A DNA stretch of 64,000 bases from an uncultured Phocaeicola sp. (GCA_944320135.1 CALUGI010000004.1:1-64000), one strand, 5' to 3'. Positions 1 to 8,627 are shown, counted from the first letter of the stretch. Program-made: numbers and translations. The notes: generated by a model not told the origin, from the letters alone.

Positions 1-41
1 CTTCCTCCGCCCTTTCCGCTACGCTCCAAGGACGGAGGAAG
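1..41. repeat. Imperfect hairpin at window edge
   Basis: The first nine bases (CTTCCTCCG) return as their reverse complement at 33-41, giving a 9-bp stem with a 23-base loop. The stretch up to 187 holds no convincing gene. It may be the edge of a larger element outside the window; nothing more can be said. Confidence 0.35.
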
Positions 42-111
42 GAGGTCGCGGAGTTGCACTTCTAACTTGACGGTAGTAAAAAACTTGCAGCGCTATTGGG
101 CAAAAAATGGG

Positions 112-156
112 GCAAAAGAAAAAGAAAGGCCATCTCAAATTATCTTGAGACAGCCT
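112..156 (-). terminator. Intrinsic terminator after the small acidic protein gene
   Basis: On the minus strand AGGC-TG-TCTCAA pairs with TTTGAGA-TG-GCCT (127-156) and is followed by a T-rich tract (112-126). It lies about 30 bases after the stop of the leftward gene ending at 188. Confidence 0.75.
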
Positions 157-187
157 CTTTCTGAATAAATTCGGAGCTGCTCCATTT

Positions 188-523
188 CTATTGCGCTTCT
201 CCCAATTGATTTCCGTATTCCATTTCACCTTCTACCACAAAGAAGACAGCCTCCGGATCAAACGGGCCCATTCCGTCTTTTGCAGACTCTTTCATAATGT
301 AGTCCACTATTTCATCTTGATCAATGTTGATATATCCCTCGTCATCGGGCTGGGCGTCCAGACACCCGCTGGTGGTGTAATAATCAACGATTACATCAAG
401 AATATAATAAAGATCATCATCCGAGAATGCGCCTTTCATCTCCTGAGGAAGGTAATTCTTGATAAACGCAATGGTCTTCTCGTCATCCTCGTCTTCCAAC
501 AAAAAATCGTTGTTCGTATCCAT
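188..523 (-). CDS. Small acidic hypothetical protein
   Basis: A 111-residue protein starting MDTNNDFLLEDEDDEKT that I do not recognise as a named family. It is strongly acidic, has no signal peptide or membrane segment, and looks like a small soluble cytoplasmic protein. The ATG at 521-523 is preferred over an in-frame upstream methionine because that extension would run far into thioredoxin in another frame. It lies 22 bases downstream of trxA on the same strand and is followed by a clear terminator, so it is probably co-transcribed with trxA. Real gene status rests on position, composition and terminator; the function is unknown. Confidence 0.75.
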   Translation of the reverse strand: MDTNNDFLLEDEDDEKTIAFIKNYLPQEMKGAFSDDDLYYILDVIVDYYTTSGCLDAQPDDEGYINIDQDEIVDYIMKESAKDGMGPFDPEAVFFVVEGEMEYGNQLGEAQ

Positions 524-545
524 AGTATTATATGTTTTGATTAGT

Positions 546-860
546 TTAAAGCAAAGCGTCGATTTTGGCTTGCAGAACTGACTTTGTGAGGGCGCCCACT
601 TGCTTGTCGACAACTTCACCGCTTTTGATGAACAGAATGGTCGGGATATTGCGTATGCCGAAACGTGCAGGCAAGTCGCTGTTCTCATCTACATCGCATT
701 TACCGACATTCACCTTGTCCTTATACGCCTCAGCCATTTCTTCAACATAAGGAGCGATTTGGCGGCAAGGTCCGCACCAAGTAGCCCAGAAATCAAGTAC
801 GACAGGTTTCCCTTCGGCTACAATTGCCTCAAAATTCTCATCTGTAATGTTCAATGCCAT
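546..860 (-). CDS. trxA: Thioredoxin
   Basis: A 104-residue single-domain thioredoxin, the normal length for the family. The active-site motif WCGPC follows the usual FWAT sequence at about residue 30, and a cis-proline region (NIPT) lies near residue 75. It reduces protein disulfides in the cytoplasm. The start MALNITDENF is chosen over a methionine ten codons upstream, which lies between a TATATTTG promoter element (890-897) and this ATG. The small acidic gene follows; dnaE lies upstream on the same strand, but trxA appears to have its own promoter. Confidence 0.96.
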   Translation of the reverse strand: MALNITDENFEAIVAEGKPVVLDFWATWCGPCRQIAPYVEEMAEAYKDKVNVGKCDVDENSDLPARFGIRNIPTILFIKSGEVVDKQVGALTKSVLQAKIDALL

Positions 861-889
861 AATAGTATGTTTTAAAAAGATTTCATGCA

Positions 890-920
890 CAAATATAGGC
901 TAATTTATTTTATACTCCAA
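890..920 (-). promoter_or_regulatory. Bacteroides-type promoter of trxA
   Basis: The minus strand reads TTG (918-920), 20 bases, TATATTTG (890-897). This matches the Bacteroides TTG / TAnnTTTG consensus. It overlaps the last codons of dnaE, so trxA can be transcribed separately. Confidence 0.6.
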
Positions 921-3900
921 CTGCGGTTGGCCTTTTAAATAGTCGATTAAATCTTTTTGAACCGACACCTTTACCGAACGCGAACTCAAGCAGACGTGCA
1001 TCTGTCCGTTTTCGTCATGTACAAGGAAACACAGCTCGGCATTTCCCGGACTGGCCTTTACTTTAGACGAAAACTCCATAACCATCTGATCGTCGAGAAC
1101 CGCCAAAGGGACGCTGACCGTAATCTTGCTGATAGCCTTTTCTTTTACGTCAGACAGAAGCTCGATAGTGTTTATCTTCACCTCCAGTTCATCCTGACGC
1201 CATTGCTTGGGCTGGCATTTCCCATGCATGAACAAAAACATTCCTTCAGCAAAGTAGTTTTTCTTTCTTACCCACTCGTCACCGAAGAAAGCGAACTCCG
1301 CAGAGCCGGAATAATCCTCTATCTTGGCTACTCCGAACGGCTTTTTCGTTTTTGTAAACCCTTCGCGCACGCTCGTTACGATTCCTCCAAGAATCAAGTC
1401 CCGGTTCTGAAGCGGAGCGAGGTCGGCAAGTTCAATCATTCGCACGTTGCACACGTTCTCAAGTATCACGGCAAACTCATCCAGCGGATGGGCGGAAAGA
1501 TAGATGCCCACTAAGTCGCGTTCCTTGTTCAAGCGCTCCAAGTCGCTCCACGAAGGAGCATGTATGATTTCCGGAGTCGCAACTTCCACTTCAAACGTAT
1601 CTCCGAACAACGAATTGGCCGCAGCCGACTTGTCTGCCTGAAACTTAACTCCATATCGTACCAATGTCTCCGCAAAAGTTTCTTCCTTTGAATTCTTCTG
1701 AAAGAAGTCTTCACGCTTTATCTCCGTGAAGCTGTCGAAGCCTCCCGCAAGAGCTATATTTTCAATGTTTTTCCGGTTGCAGGCCGAAAGGTTGACCCGC
1801 TGCACGAAATCGAAGATTCCTTTGAAAGGGCCGTTCTTCTTCCGTTCTTCCAATATGCTTTGCACGGCAGACTCACCTACGCCCTTCACTGCCCCCAGCC
1901 CGAAACGGATGTCTCCATGATGGTTGACAGAGAACTTCAAGCTACTTTCGTTTACGTCCGGTCCAAGCACGCGAATCCCCGTAGCCTTACATTCGTCCAT
2001 CAGCTTGGTGATTTCTGTGATGTTCGAAATGTTCCGACTCATGGCTCCGGCCATATACTCCGAAGGATAGTTGGCTTTCAGATAAGCTGTCTGGTAAGCC
2101 ACCCAAGAATAACAGGTCGCGTGCGACTTGTTGAACGCATAAGAGGCGAACTTTTCCCAGTCAGCCCAAATTTTTTCCAGCACATCCGGATCATGTCCGT
2201 TCTTCCTTCCGCCTTCGATGAACTTCGGCTTCATGTGATCCAGCTTGTCGCGCAACTTCTTGCCCATCGCCTTGCGGAGAGCGTCTGATTCCCCGCGAGT
2301 GAAGTCGGCAAGCAAACGGGAAAGAAGCATCACCTGTTCCTGATAAACCGTAATCCCATACGTGTCTTTCAGATATTTCTCCATGACAGGGATATCATAC
2401 TCGATAGGCTTGCGTCCGTGCTTGCGGTCGATAAAGTCAGGGATATAATCCATCGGCCCCGGACGATAGAGAGCGTTCATGGCAATAAGGTCTTCGAACG
2501 TGGAAGGCTGAAGTTCGCGCAGATACTTTTGCATACCCGCCGACTCAAATTGGAACGTACCTACGGTTCGCCCCTCGCTATACAGTTTGTAAGTGGCAGG
2601 ATCATCGATAGGAATGTTGTCAATGTTCAGTTCGATGCCCTTGCTCTGGCGGATGTTCTCAACAGCTTCCTTGATGACGGACAATGTTTTAAGCCCCAGA
2701 AAGTCCATCTTGATAAGCCCGGTGTCTTCTATGACCGACCCTTCATACTGGGTGACAAGCATTTTCTCGCCTGTCTCCTTGTCATCGGCCGTACTTACAG
2801 GCACCCAATCGGTGATATCGTCACGGCAAATAATGGTACCACAGGCATGCACTCCCGTATTGCGCACGTTGCCTTCAAGCATCTTGGCATATTTGATTGT
2901 ATCGCGCAATACAGGATCGGAAGAAGCCTCCGCCTCCTGAAGTTCCGGCACGTATGCGATGGCATTAGGGAGATTCAGTTTCTTGTCGGGTATCTTGTCA
3001 GGAATCAACTTGCACAAACGGTCTGATTCGGAAAGAGGGAGTTTTTGCACGCGCGCCACATCCTTGATGGCGAGTTTGGTGGCCATCGTACCATACGTGA
3101 TGATGTGCGCCACCTTCTCCTGCCCGTACTTTTCCGTCACCCAATTCAACACCCGTCCCCGTCCGTCGTCATCGAAATCCACGTCGATATCGGGGAGGGA
3201 GATACGGTCAGGGTTCAAGAAACGTTCGAAAAGGAGGTCGTATTTGATGGGGTCGATTTGAGTGATTCCCAAGCAATAAGCCACGGCAGACCCCGCAGCA
3301 GAACCGCGTCCCGGCCCTACAGAGACATCGAGCTGGTTTCGGGCTGCATTGATAAAGTCCTGCACGATAAGGAAGTATCCGGGGAAACCCATTGTCTTCA
3401 TGATGTAAAGCTCAAACTTAAGGCGCTCCTTTGTTTCATCGTCCATGTTTTCCCCATATCGGCGGACGGCCCCTTCGTATGCCAGTTTCGCCAAATAATC
3501 CGCTTCCAGCTTGATGCGGTACAGTTTGTCGTACCCGCCCAAACGCTCAATCTTGGCTTTGGCCGATGCCTCGTCCATCACCACGTTTCCGTTTTCATCG
3601 CGGGTGAACTCATTGAACAAGTCTTCTTCCGTGAATCTCTTGCGATATTCTTCTTCCGTGCCGAACGATTCAGGGATAGAAAACGTCGGCATAATCGGGG
3701 CGTGGTCAATCGAATAAAATTCCACCTTGTCGCATACCTCCGTCGTATTGGCCAGAGCCTCCGGAATGTCGGCAAATATCTCGTTCATTTCCTCGCGCGT
3801 CTTCATCCATTCCTGCTTGGTATAAAGCATACGGTTCGGATCATCCAAATCCTTTCCCGTGCTCAAGCAAATCAGACGGTCGTGAGCCTCAGCGTTTTCT

Positions 3901-4697
3901 TCATCCACAAAATGCACGTCGTTCGTGCAAACCAGTTTGATGCCATATTTCTTGGAATACTCTACCAGCTTCTCGTTAACCGCCTGCTGCAGTTTGTACG
4001 TCTCGTGATTGGCGCGGGGCACGGTAGCTTTGTGGCGTTGAAGTTCCAGATAATAATCGTCTCCAAACAAGTTCTTGTACCATCGTATGGCTTCTTCCGC
4101 CTCATCCAGTCGGCCTGCCGTTATCTTTCTGGGCACTTCCCCTCCCAGACAAGCCGAACATACAATCAGCCCCTCATGATACTTTTCAAGTTCGGCACGA
4201 TCGGTACGGGGACGCATGTAGAATCCTTTCGTCCACGCCTTCGACACCAGTTTTATCAGGTTGTGATAGCCTTTCAGATTCTTGGCAAGCACCACCAGAT
4301 GGTAGCCGCTCTGGTCTTGCTTCCCTTCCTTGTCTTCCATGTTCCGGCGGGCCACGTACATCTCGCAACCGAATATAGGCTTGAAAAGCCTTTTCTTCGC
4401 TTCTTCCAGCTGTTGCTTGCAGGACGCTATTTCCGCCTCAGGATTGTCGGTTTCTTCCTTCCCGCTCTCCAATGCGGAGATGCGTTTCTTCAAATCCTTG
4501 ATTTCTCCGTTCGTACCTCCGTTCTTCTTGTTTACATAATTGAAGAACTCCTTGATGCCGAACATGTCTCCGTGGTCGGTTACGGCGATTCCGCGCATTC
4601 CGTTCGCTATGGCTTTGTCTACCAAACGAGGAATGGACGCCTGTCCGTCAAGAATCGAATATTGTGTATGTACATGTAAATGAACAAAGTCTTGCAT
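900..4697 (-). CDS. dnaE: DNA polymerase III subunit alpha
   Basis: A 1265-residue replicative polymerase of the DnaE1 type. The N-terminal PHP domain opens with FVHLHVHTQYSILDG and carries a charged coiled insertion at about 55-100. The palm domain has GPGRGSAAGSAVAY, then PDIDVDFDDDGR near residue 500 with the catalytic aspartates. Helix-hairpin-helix and OB-fold regions occupy the C-terminal third. Together with the clamp and proofreading subunits it copies the chromosome. The start MQDFVHLHVH is chosen over a methionine 30 codons upstream because a promoter (TATCTTTG at 4729-4736) lies between them. The length is usual for Bacteroidetes. Confidence 0.97.
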   Translation of the reverse strand: MQDFVHLHVHTQYSILDGQASIPRLVDKAIANGMRGIAVTDHGDMFGIKEFFNYVNKKNGGTNGEIKDLKKRISALESGKEETDNPEAEIASCKQQLEEAKKRLFKPIFGCEMYVARRNMEDKEGKQDQSGYHLVVLAKNLKGYHNLIKLVSKAWTKGFYMRPRTDRAELEKYHEGLIVCSACLGGEVPRKITAGRLDEAEEAIRWYKNLFGDDYYLELQRHKATVPRANHETYKLQQAVNEKLVEYSKKYGIKLVCTNDVHFVDEENAEAHDRLICLSTGKDLDDPNRMLYTKQEWMKTREEMNEIFADIPEALANTTEVCDKVEFYSIDHAPIMPTFSIPESFGTEEEYRKRFTEEDLFNEFTRDENGNVVMDEASAKAKIERLGGYDKLYRIKLEADYLAKLAYEGAVRRYGENMDDETKERLKFELYIMKTMGFPGYFLIVQDFINAARNQLDVSVGPGRGSAAGSAVAYCLGITQIDPIKYDLLFERFLNPDRISLPDIDVDFDDDGRGRVLNWVTEKYGQEKVAHIITYGTMATKLAIKDVARVQKLPLSESDRLCKLIPDKIPDKKLNLPNAIAYVPELQEAEASSDPVLRDTIKYAKMLEGNVRNTGVHACGTIICRDDITDWVPVSTADDKETGEKMLVTQYEGSVIEDTGLIKMDFLGLKTLSVIKEAVENIRQSKGIELNIDNIPIDDPATYKLYSEGRTVGTFQFESAGMQKYLRELQPSTFEDLIAMNALYRPGPMDYIPDFIDRKHGRKPIEYDIPVMEKYLKDTYGITVYQEQVMLLSRLLADFTRGESDALRKAMGKKLRDKLDHMKPKFIEGGRKNGHDPDVLEKIWADWEKFASYAFNKSHATCYSWVAYQTAYLKANYPSEYMAGAMSRNISNITEITKLMDECKATGIRVLGPDVNESSLKFSVNHHGDIRFGLGAVKGVGESAVQSILEERKKNGPFKGIFDFVQRVNLSACNRKNIENIALAGGFDSFTEIKREDFFQKNSKEETFAETLVRYGVKFQADKSAAANSLFGDTFEVEVATPEIIHAPSWSDLERLNKERDLVGIYLSAHPLDEFAVILENVCNVRMIELADLAPLQNRDLILGGIVTSVREGFTKTKKPFGVAKIEDYSGSAEFAFFGDEWVRKKNYFAEGMFLFMHGKCQPKQWRQDELEVKINTIELLSDVKEKAISKITVSVPLAVLDDQMVMEFSSKVKASPGNAELCFLVHDENGQMHVCLSSRSVKVSVQKDLIDYLKGQPQLEYKIN

Positions 4698-4728
4698 GGC
4701 CTCAATTGTTTTTTTACTCGAAAGCAGA

Positions 4729-4759
4729 CAAAGATACTTATCTTTTGAAGAACGGCCAA
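4729..4759 (-). promoter_or_regulatory. Promoter of dnaE
   Basis: The minus strand shows TTG (4757-4759), 20 bases, TATCTTTG (4729-4736), placing the transcript start about 25 bases before the dnaE ATG at 4697. It decides between two possible start codons. Confidence 0.65.
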
Positions 4760-4794
4760 TGCCGAACAGCGAAAAAATTCCCTGCATCCAAAAA

Positions 4795-4845
4795 ACAAAG
4801 ACAAAAGGCGGCAGCTTCGAATCCTGCGTTTCTGAAGCAGCCGCC
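4795..4845 (-). terminator. Intrinsic terminator after the ECF-like gene
   Basis: GGCGGC-A-GCTTC (4807-4818) pairs with GAAGC-A-GCCGCC (4834-4845). On the minus strand the stem is followed by TTTTGTCTTTG. It separates the ECF-like gene from dnaE. Confidence 0.75.
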
Positions 4846-4859
4846 TCCCGTCATAAACG

Positions 4860-4881
4860 GCAAAAAGCCGTCCGTTTTTTC
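4860..4881. repeat. Single 22-bp A-tract/T-tract unit
   Basis: GC, five A, a GC-rich core (GCCGTCCG), six T, C: exactly 22 bases and the same layout as the units of the intergenic arrays elsewhere in the window. It sits seven bases after the stop of the ECF-like gene. Confidence 0.5.
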
Positions 4882-4887
4882 TGCGCC

Positions 4888-5397
4888 TTATTTCCGGATG
4901 ATATACTTGATGACTCCATATCCGCCCAGCACCTGCAACAACATGCCCGGAAGTCCGATACGGAAATCCTGCACAGCGCTGAAAAAACTGCCCGACATGG
5001 CCCATTCGCCAAGCGTGCCCAAAACCTGATAAGAAAGCACTACGGCCAAAAGCAGCGGCAGCGTCACTTTCCGGAAACGACGGGCTACAAAACCTGCGGC
5101 TAAGGCCAGAATCACCGATTTCAGCAGAATGGCGGGAAGCACGGCAGGAAGAGGCATGCCGAACAGCCACGAGTTGAGCAACGGCGAAGCGACAGCAGTC
5201 AGCACCCCGGCCTTCCAGCCGTATTTGTAAGCGCCGACCAACGTGAAGAAATAGATAGGCAGCCATATCATGCCTCCTTGCGGAAACAGATGGAAGAACT
5301 GCGGCAACGCCAAATTGCCTGCCGCAAACAGCAGAGCGGCCAGATAGGTTTTCGTATCATTGTAAGAAAGCGAATAAAGTTTGACGGTTGTTTCCAT
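4888..5397 (-). CDS. ECF transporter S component-like membrane protein
   Basis: A 169-residue protein with five or six hydrophobic segments and short loops (for example the stretches around residues 16-35, 42-58, 62-80, 84-105 and 110-130). It resembles substrate-binding S components of ECF vitamin transporters, which are about this size. The substrate cannot be read from the sequence. No ECF ATPase or T component lies nearby; solitary S-type transporters such as BtuM are known, so it may work alone. It is preceded by a promoter and a folded leader of about 160 bases and followed by a terminator, so it is a single-gene unit. It is divergent from the DUF362 gene. Confidence 0.7.
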   Translation of the reverse strand: METTVKLYSLSYNDTKTYLAALLFAAGNLALPQFFHLFPQGGMIWLPIYFFTLVGAYKYGWKAGVLTAVASPLLNSWLFGMPLPAVLPAILLKSVILALAAGFVARRFRKVTLPLLLAVVLSYQVLGTLGEWAMSGSFFSAVQDFRIGLPGMLLQVLGGYGVIKYIIRK

Positions 5398-5447
5398 AAT
5401 AACAATGCTTTAGATATGAATATAAAGAATTATCTGTCAAGTTTGCG

Positions 5448-5550
5448 GATGAAGGTTTTTTGCTTCCGAAACAGCGGCGGCATTCGCACACGCCTTTTAT
5501 GCCTAAAATGCCATTTGCCATTTCACGGCAAAAGCGAATAAACCAACATC
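5448..5550 (-). promoter_or_regulatory. Structured leader, possible riboswitch, of the ECF-like gene
   Basis: On the minus strand GATG-TT-GGTTT pairs with AAACC-TT-CATC and closes the element. Inside, ATTCGC pairs with GCGAAT, TTTGCC pairs with GGCAAA around a 7-base loop, and further GC-rich stretches (GCCGCCGCTGT) follow. The element lies between a TATTTTTG promoter element and the ATG at 5397. The closed multi-stem layout before a transporter gene suggests a ligand-sensing RNA. GCCGCCGCTGT recalls part of cobalamin riboswitches, but the other conserved boxes are not seen. Confidence 0.45.
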
Positions 5551-5563
5551 TCGTTTCCGGTTA

Positions 5564-5571
5564 CAAAAATA
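5564..5571 (-). promoter_or_regulatory. -7 promoter element of the ECF-like gene
   Basis: TATTTTTG on the minus strand, about 167 bases before the ATG. No good TTG is seen at the usual distance. It implies a long leader that contains the folded element at 5448-5550. Confidence 0.5.
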
Positions 5572-5723
5572 AGAGGATATTTTGATTTTGCCACTACCTA
5601 TATTACTGATTAAACGAACAAACTTACAGACATCCCCCGAAAATGCGCAAAAAGAACCTTTCATATCCGTAAAAATGATAGCTTTATCTGTAATTTATCT
5701 ACCCCTGAACAAAAAAGATGCGC

Positions 5724-5731
5724 TACCTTTG
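5724..5731 (+). promoter_or_regulatory. -7 promoter element of the DUF362 gene
   Basis: TACCTTTG fits TAnnTTTG and lies about 74 bases before the ATG at 5805. The rest of the 5398-5804 gap holds this promoter, the opposite leader and no gene. Confidence 0.5.
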
Positions 5732-5804
5732 TTATACAAAAATATCGGGGCTGAACGCCGACGGAAACTCTTGAGAAAAACAAACCAGATAAAAAACGAA
5801 TGCA

Positions 5805-6791
5805 ATGAAAAAGATTTTTAGAACGCTGCTGTGCGCAACAATCGCATTGTCGGGAACAGCCGGTTGCGCAATGGCCCAACAGTCGGATACGAAAGCGGAA
5901 GAATCCGACGGAAGGCTGCCAAAGGTGTATATGTTCAAGGAAATCAACTCAGAGAACTTAGTGAAAATCTATCAGGCTTTAGGACGTGAAGCCAAAGGGA
6001 AAGTGGCGGTAAAGCTGAGCACCGGGGAGCCGGGCGGACACAACTTCCTGCAACCTTCGCTGATAAAGGAGCTGGTGCAGACGGTGAACGGAACCATTGT
6101 GGAATGCAACACGGCATACGGCGGAGGACGCGCCGACACGGAAAGCCATCTGAAAGCAGCAAAAGACCACGGATTCACCGCTGTCGCTCCGGTGGACATC
6201 ATGGACGCGGACGGAGAAGCGGCGCTTCCGGTGAAAGGCGGCAAGCATCTGAAAGAGGATTTCGTGGGGAAAAACTATCTGAACTACGATTTCACAGTGG
6301 TGCTCTCCCATTTCAAGGGCCATGCGATGGGCGGCTTCGGAGGGGCTATCAAGAACATTTCTATCGGCATCGCCTCGTCGAAAGGGAAAGCATGGATTCA
6401 TTCTGCCGGAAAGAGCAAGAACCAGGCTGGGGTATGGGACAACCTGCCTGCACAAGACGACTTCTTGGAGTCGATGGCCGAGGCCGCAAAAGCCATAGCC
6501 GACCATTGCGGCGAAAATATCCTCTATATCAATGTGGCAAACAACCTGTCGGTGGATTGCGACTGCGACTCGTCTCCCGAAGACCCCAAGATGGGAGACA
6601 TCGGCATCCTCGCCTCGCTCGATCCTGTAGCTTTGGACAAAGCCTGCACCGACTTGGTGCGTTCTTCGGACGACCACGGGAAAATCCATCTGATTGAGCG
6701 CATCGATTCGCGCCACGGAATGCACACGCTCGACTATGCAGAGCAATTGGGTATAGGCAGCCAGAAATATGAGTTAGTGCGCTTAGACTGA
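5805..6791 (+). CDS. DUF362 domain protein with signal peptide
   Basis: A 328-residue exported protein. The N terminus (MKKIFRTLLCATIALSG...AMAQQ) is a signal peptide, probably cut after AMA; a cysteine in TAGC could instead make it a lipoprotein. The body carries the DUF362 family pattern: VAVKLSTGEPGG near residue 65, NTAYGGGR near 105, SHFKGHAMGGFGGAIKNISIG near 170, and DPVALDKACTDL near 275. No ferredoxin-type cysteine clusters are seen, although DUF362 domains are often next to them. The molecular role of the family is unsettled. It is transcribed divergently from the ECF-like gene and ends in a bidirectional hairpin. Confidence 0.85.
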   Translation: MKKIFRTLLCATIALSGTAGCAMAQQSDTKAEESDGRLPKVYMFKEINSENLVKIYQALGREAKGKVAVKLSTGEPGGHNFLQPSLIKELVQTVNGTIVECNTAYGGGRADTESHLKAAKDHGFTAVAPVDIMDADGEAALPVKGGKHLKEDFVGKNYLNYDFTVVLSHFKGHAMGGFGGAIKNISIGIASSKGKAWIHSAGKSKNQAGVWDNLPAQDDFLESMAEAAKAIADHCGENILYINVANNLSVDCDCDSSPEDPKMGDIGILASLDPVALDKACTDLVRSSDDHGKIHLIERIDSRHGMHTLDYAEQLGIGSQKYELVRLD

Positions 6792-6792
6792 A

Positions 6793-6879
6793 CAGAAACG
6801 CCCGCCTTTCAAACAAAACGTCCGCATGTTTCGGCTGAAACGTGCGGACGTTTTGCGTAAAGGCGGCGAGATTCCGAAC
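6793..6879. repeat. 22-bp unit array A, also a bidirectional terminator
   Basis: Four units start at 6793, 6814, 6836 and 6858 (steps of 21, 22 and 22). Each has an A-tract, a GC-rich core and, in most, a T-tract. Cores of units two and three are reverse complements with one mismatch, so AAAACGTCCGCA (6815-6826) pairs with TGCGGACGTTTT (6843-6854); an outer stem CCGCCTTT/AAAGGCGG extends it. It lies between two convergent genes and would stop transcription from both sides. Confidence 0.7.
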
Positions 6880-6881
6880 GG

Positions 6882-8102
6882 TCAAAGTTCGCCCTTCCTG
6901 ATGGCCTCCATCACGTTGGCCGGCGCGCGCTGCGCCAGATATTCTTTTTTCATGAAGTCCATGTACGGAGCTGCGTGGGCGAAAAACCGATGATAGCCCT
7001 CGCAGAGGTAGTTCAGCCCCGGCTCTCCGGATGCAGTGCGCGCAAAACGGTTTTTCGGACATTCCCCGTTGCAGGCAAACAGGAACTCGCATTCCCGGCA
7101 TTGCGCCGGAAGCCCCTCCTGCTTCATCCGTCCGAACTGCTGCTGCCTTTCGCTGTACATCATCTCCACGAGCGTCTTTTCGTAAATGTTGCCGAGCTTG
7201 AACTCAGGAAACACGAAATGGTCGCACGAATACACGTCGCCGTTGAACTCCATCACCCCCGCGTGTCCGCACCATTTTCCCAACGTGCATACGCCCGGTT
7301 GTTCGCCTACCCAGTTGGCGAGAGTGGAATCGAAAAGCTGGATAAAATACTTTCCCACGTCATTCCGCACCCATTCGTCGAAGATGGCGCAGAGGAAGTT
7401 GCCCCATTGTTCGGGAGAAACGGAAAAACCGGCCAGCTTCTCGTTTTCCTCAAGCGGCGTGGCCAGATGCCGTCCGTCGGCATGAGGGCTTATCCGCTCC
7501 ACGATGGGAGTAAACTGGATATAGCGGCAGTTTATTTCCTTGAAGAAGCGATAGAAATCAAGCGGATAGTCTCCGTTGAAGTCGTTCACCACGGCCAACG
7601 CATTCCATTCCACCCCGTGTTTGTTGAGCAGGCGTATTCCCTGCATCACCTTCACGAACGAAGGTCTTCCCTGACGGTTCTTCCGATACTCGTCGTGAAA
7701 CTCCTGCGGCCCGTCGACGGACACTCCCACTAACCAGTTGTTCGCACGGAAGAACTCGCACCATTCGTCAGTAAGCAGCGTGCCGTTGGTCTGGATGCTG
7801 TTGTCGACGGTACGCCCTCCCGCATACATTTTTTGCAGTTCCACCACCCGCTTGTAGAAACTCAGCGGACGCATCAGCGTCTCTCCGCCGTGCCAAGTGA
7901 ACAGCACCTGCGGCATGGTCTGCGCCTCTATGTACTCTCGAATGAACTTTTCCAGCAGTTCGTCGCTCATTACGTGCTTGGCAAGGTTCTTATACAGGTT
8001 CGATTTTTCCAGATAATAGCAATAGTCGCAAGCCAAGTTGCACACGGCGCCCACAGGCTTGGCCATGACATACATAGGTTTGGCAAAAGGAGCGGTAATC
8101 AT
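6882..8102 (-). CDS. Radical SAM/SPASM protein, anaerobic sulfatase-maturase type
   Basis: A 406-residue radical SAM enzyme. The cluster motif CNLACDYCYYLE (CxxxCxxC) is at about residues 18-29. A SPASM-type cysteine-rich C-terminal half follows (CTLGKWCGHAGVMEFNGDVYSC near 270, then CRECEFLFACNGECPKNR near 335). Family members oxidise an active-site Cys or Ser of sulfatases to formylglycine. The closest type is anSME (chuR in Bacteroides). No sulfatase of the formylglycine type lies in the window, so it must act on proteins encoded elsewhere. It is the last gene of a leftward operon that begins with priA, 22 bases after the phosphatase gene. Confidence 0.9.
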   Translation of the reverse strand: MITAPFAKPMYVMAKPVGAVCNLACDYCYYLEKSNLYKNLAKHVMSDELLEKFIREYIEAQTMPQVLFTWHGGETLMRPLSFYKRVVELQKMYAGGRTVDNSIQTNGTLLTDEWCEFFRANNWLVGVSVDGPQEFHDEYRKNRQGRPSFVKVMQGIRLLNKHGVEWNALAVVNDFNGDYPLDFYRFFKEINCRYIQFTPIVERISPHADGRHLATPLEENEKLAGFSVSPEQWGNFLCAIFDEWVRNDVGKYFIQLFDSTLANWVGEQPGVCTLGKWCGHAGVMEFNGDVYSCDHFVFPEFKLGNIYEKTLVEMMYSERQQQFGRMKQEGLPAQCRECEFLFACNGECPKNRFARTASGEPGLNYLCEGYHRFFAHAAPYMDFMKKEYLAQRAPANVMEAIRKGEL

Positions 8103-8124
8103 TTCGGTAATATGAGCTAAACGG

Positions 8125-8619
8125 TTAATAATTGACGGCAGACGACTTTATTTCTTCCAGCAGTCCCTGACATGCGTCTTCCAGAATGTCGAGAACGTTT
8201 TCAAATCCTTGTGCGCCGCCATAATAAGGGTCGGGCACATGGTCGGCTGTTTTCGCGCGGCAGAAATCGGTCATGCGGCGGATTTTCTTTTCAGTCTCCG
8301 TATCGGGAGCCTTGTCATGCAGCGCATCGACATTGCTGTCGTCCATACCCAAAATCAAGTCGAAGCGGTAAAAATCGTCGGTTCTTACCGGGCGCGAACG
8401 GTGCGTCAGCGCATATCCTCTGCGGGCGGCGTGCGCACGCATTCTTGCATCCGGCAAATCGCCCTCATGATAGCCGCTGATACCGGCCGAATCCACTTCG
8501 ATTTCATTCTCCATCCCCGCTCTTTTCACGAACGTCCGCATGATTTCTTCAGCGGATGCCGAACGGCAAATGTTTCCCAGGCACACAAAAAGTATTTTAT
8601 ATTTCATTGTATATTTCAT
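8125..8619 (-). CDS. Low-molecular-weight protein tyrosine phosphatase
   Basis: A 164-residue enzyme of the usual family size. The P-loop CLGNICRS (CX5R then S) lies at residues 13-20, and the general-acid loop DPYYGG is near residue 135. It removes phosphate from tyrosine; in many bacteria the partner is a tyrosine kinase of capsule export, but none is present here. Two start codons are possible, MKYTMKYK (8619) and MKYK (8607); the first is given. It lies 8 bases after the PHP gene, within the priA operon. Confidence 0.93.
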   Translation of the reverse strand: MKYTMKYKILFVCLGNICRSASAEEIMRTFVKRAGMENEIEVDSAGISGYHEGDLPDARMRAHAARRGYALTHRSRPVRTDDFYRFDLILGMDDSNVDALHDKAPDTETEKKIRRMTDFCRAKTADHVPDPYYGGAQGFENVLDILEDACQGLLEEIKSSAVNY

Positions 8620-8627
8620 ATCGGCAA

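Noticed and set aside
1-187. Attachment site or end of a mobile element
   Set aside because: A short inverted repeat and two GGGCAAAA-like repeats are seen, but no integrase or direct flanking repeat lies in the window.
3045-4679. Long open frame on the plus strand opposite dnaE (544 codons)
   Set aside because: It is antisense to dnaE, is rich in His, Arg and Phe, has no domain, and is explained by the codon use of the real gene.
5448-5550. Standard cobalamin riboswitch
   Set aside because: Only a GCCGCCGCTGT run matches; the other conserved boxes are missing, so it is listed as an unassigned structured leader.
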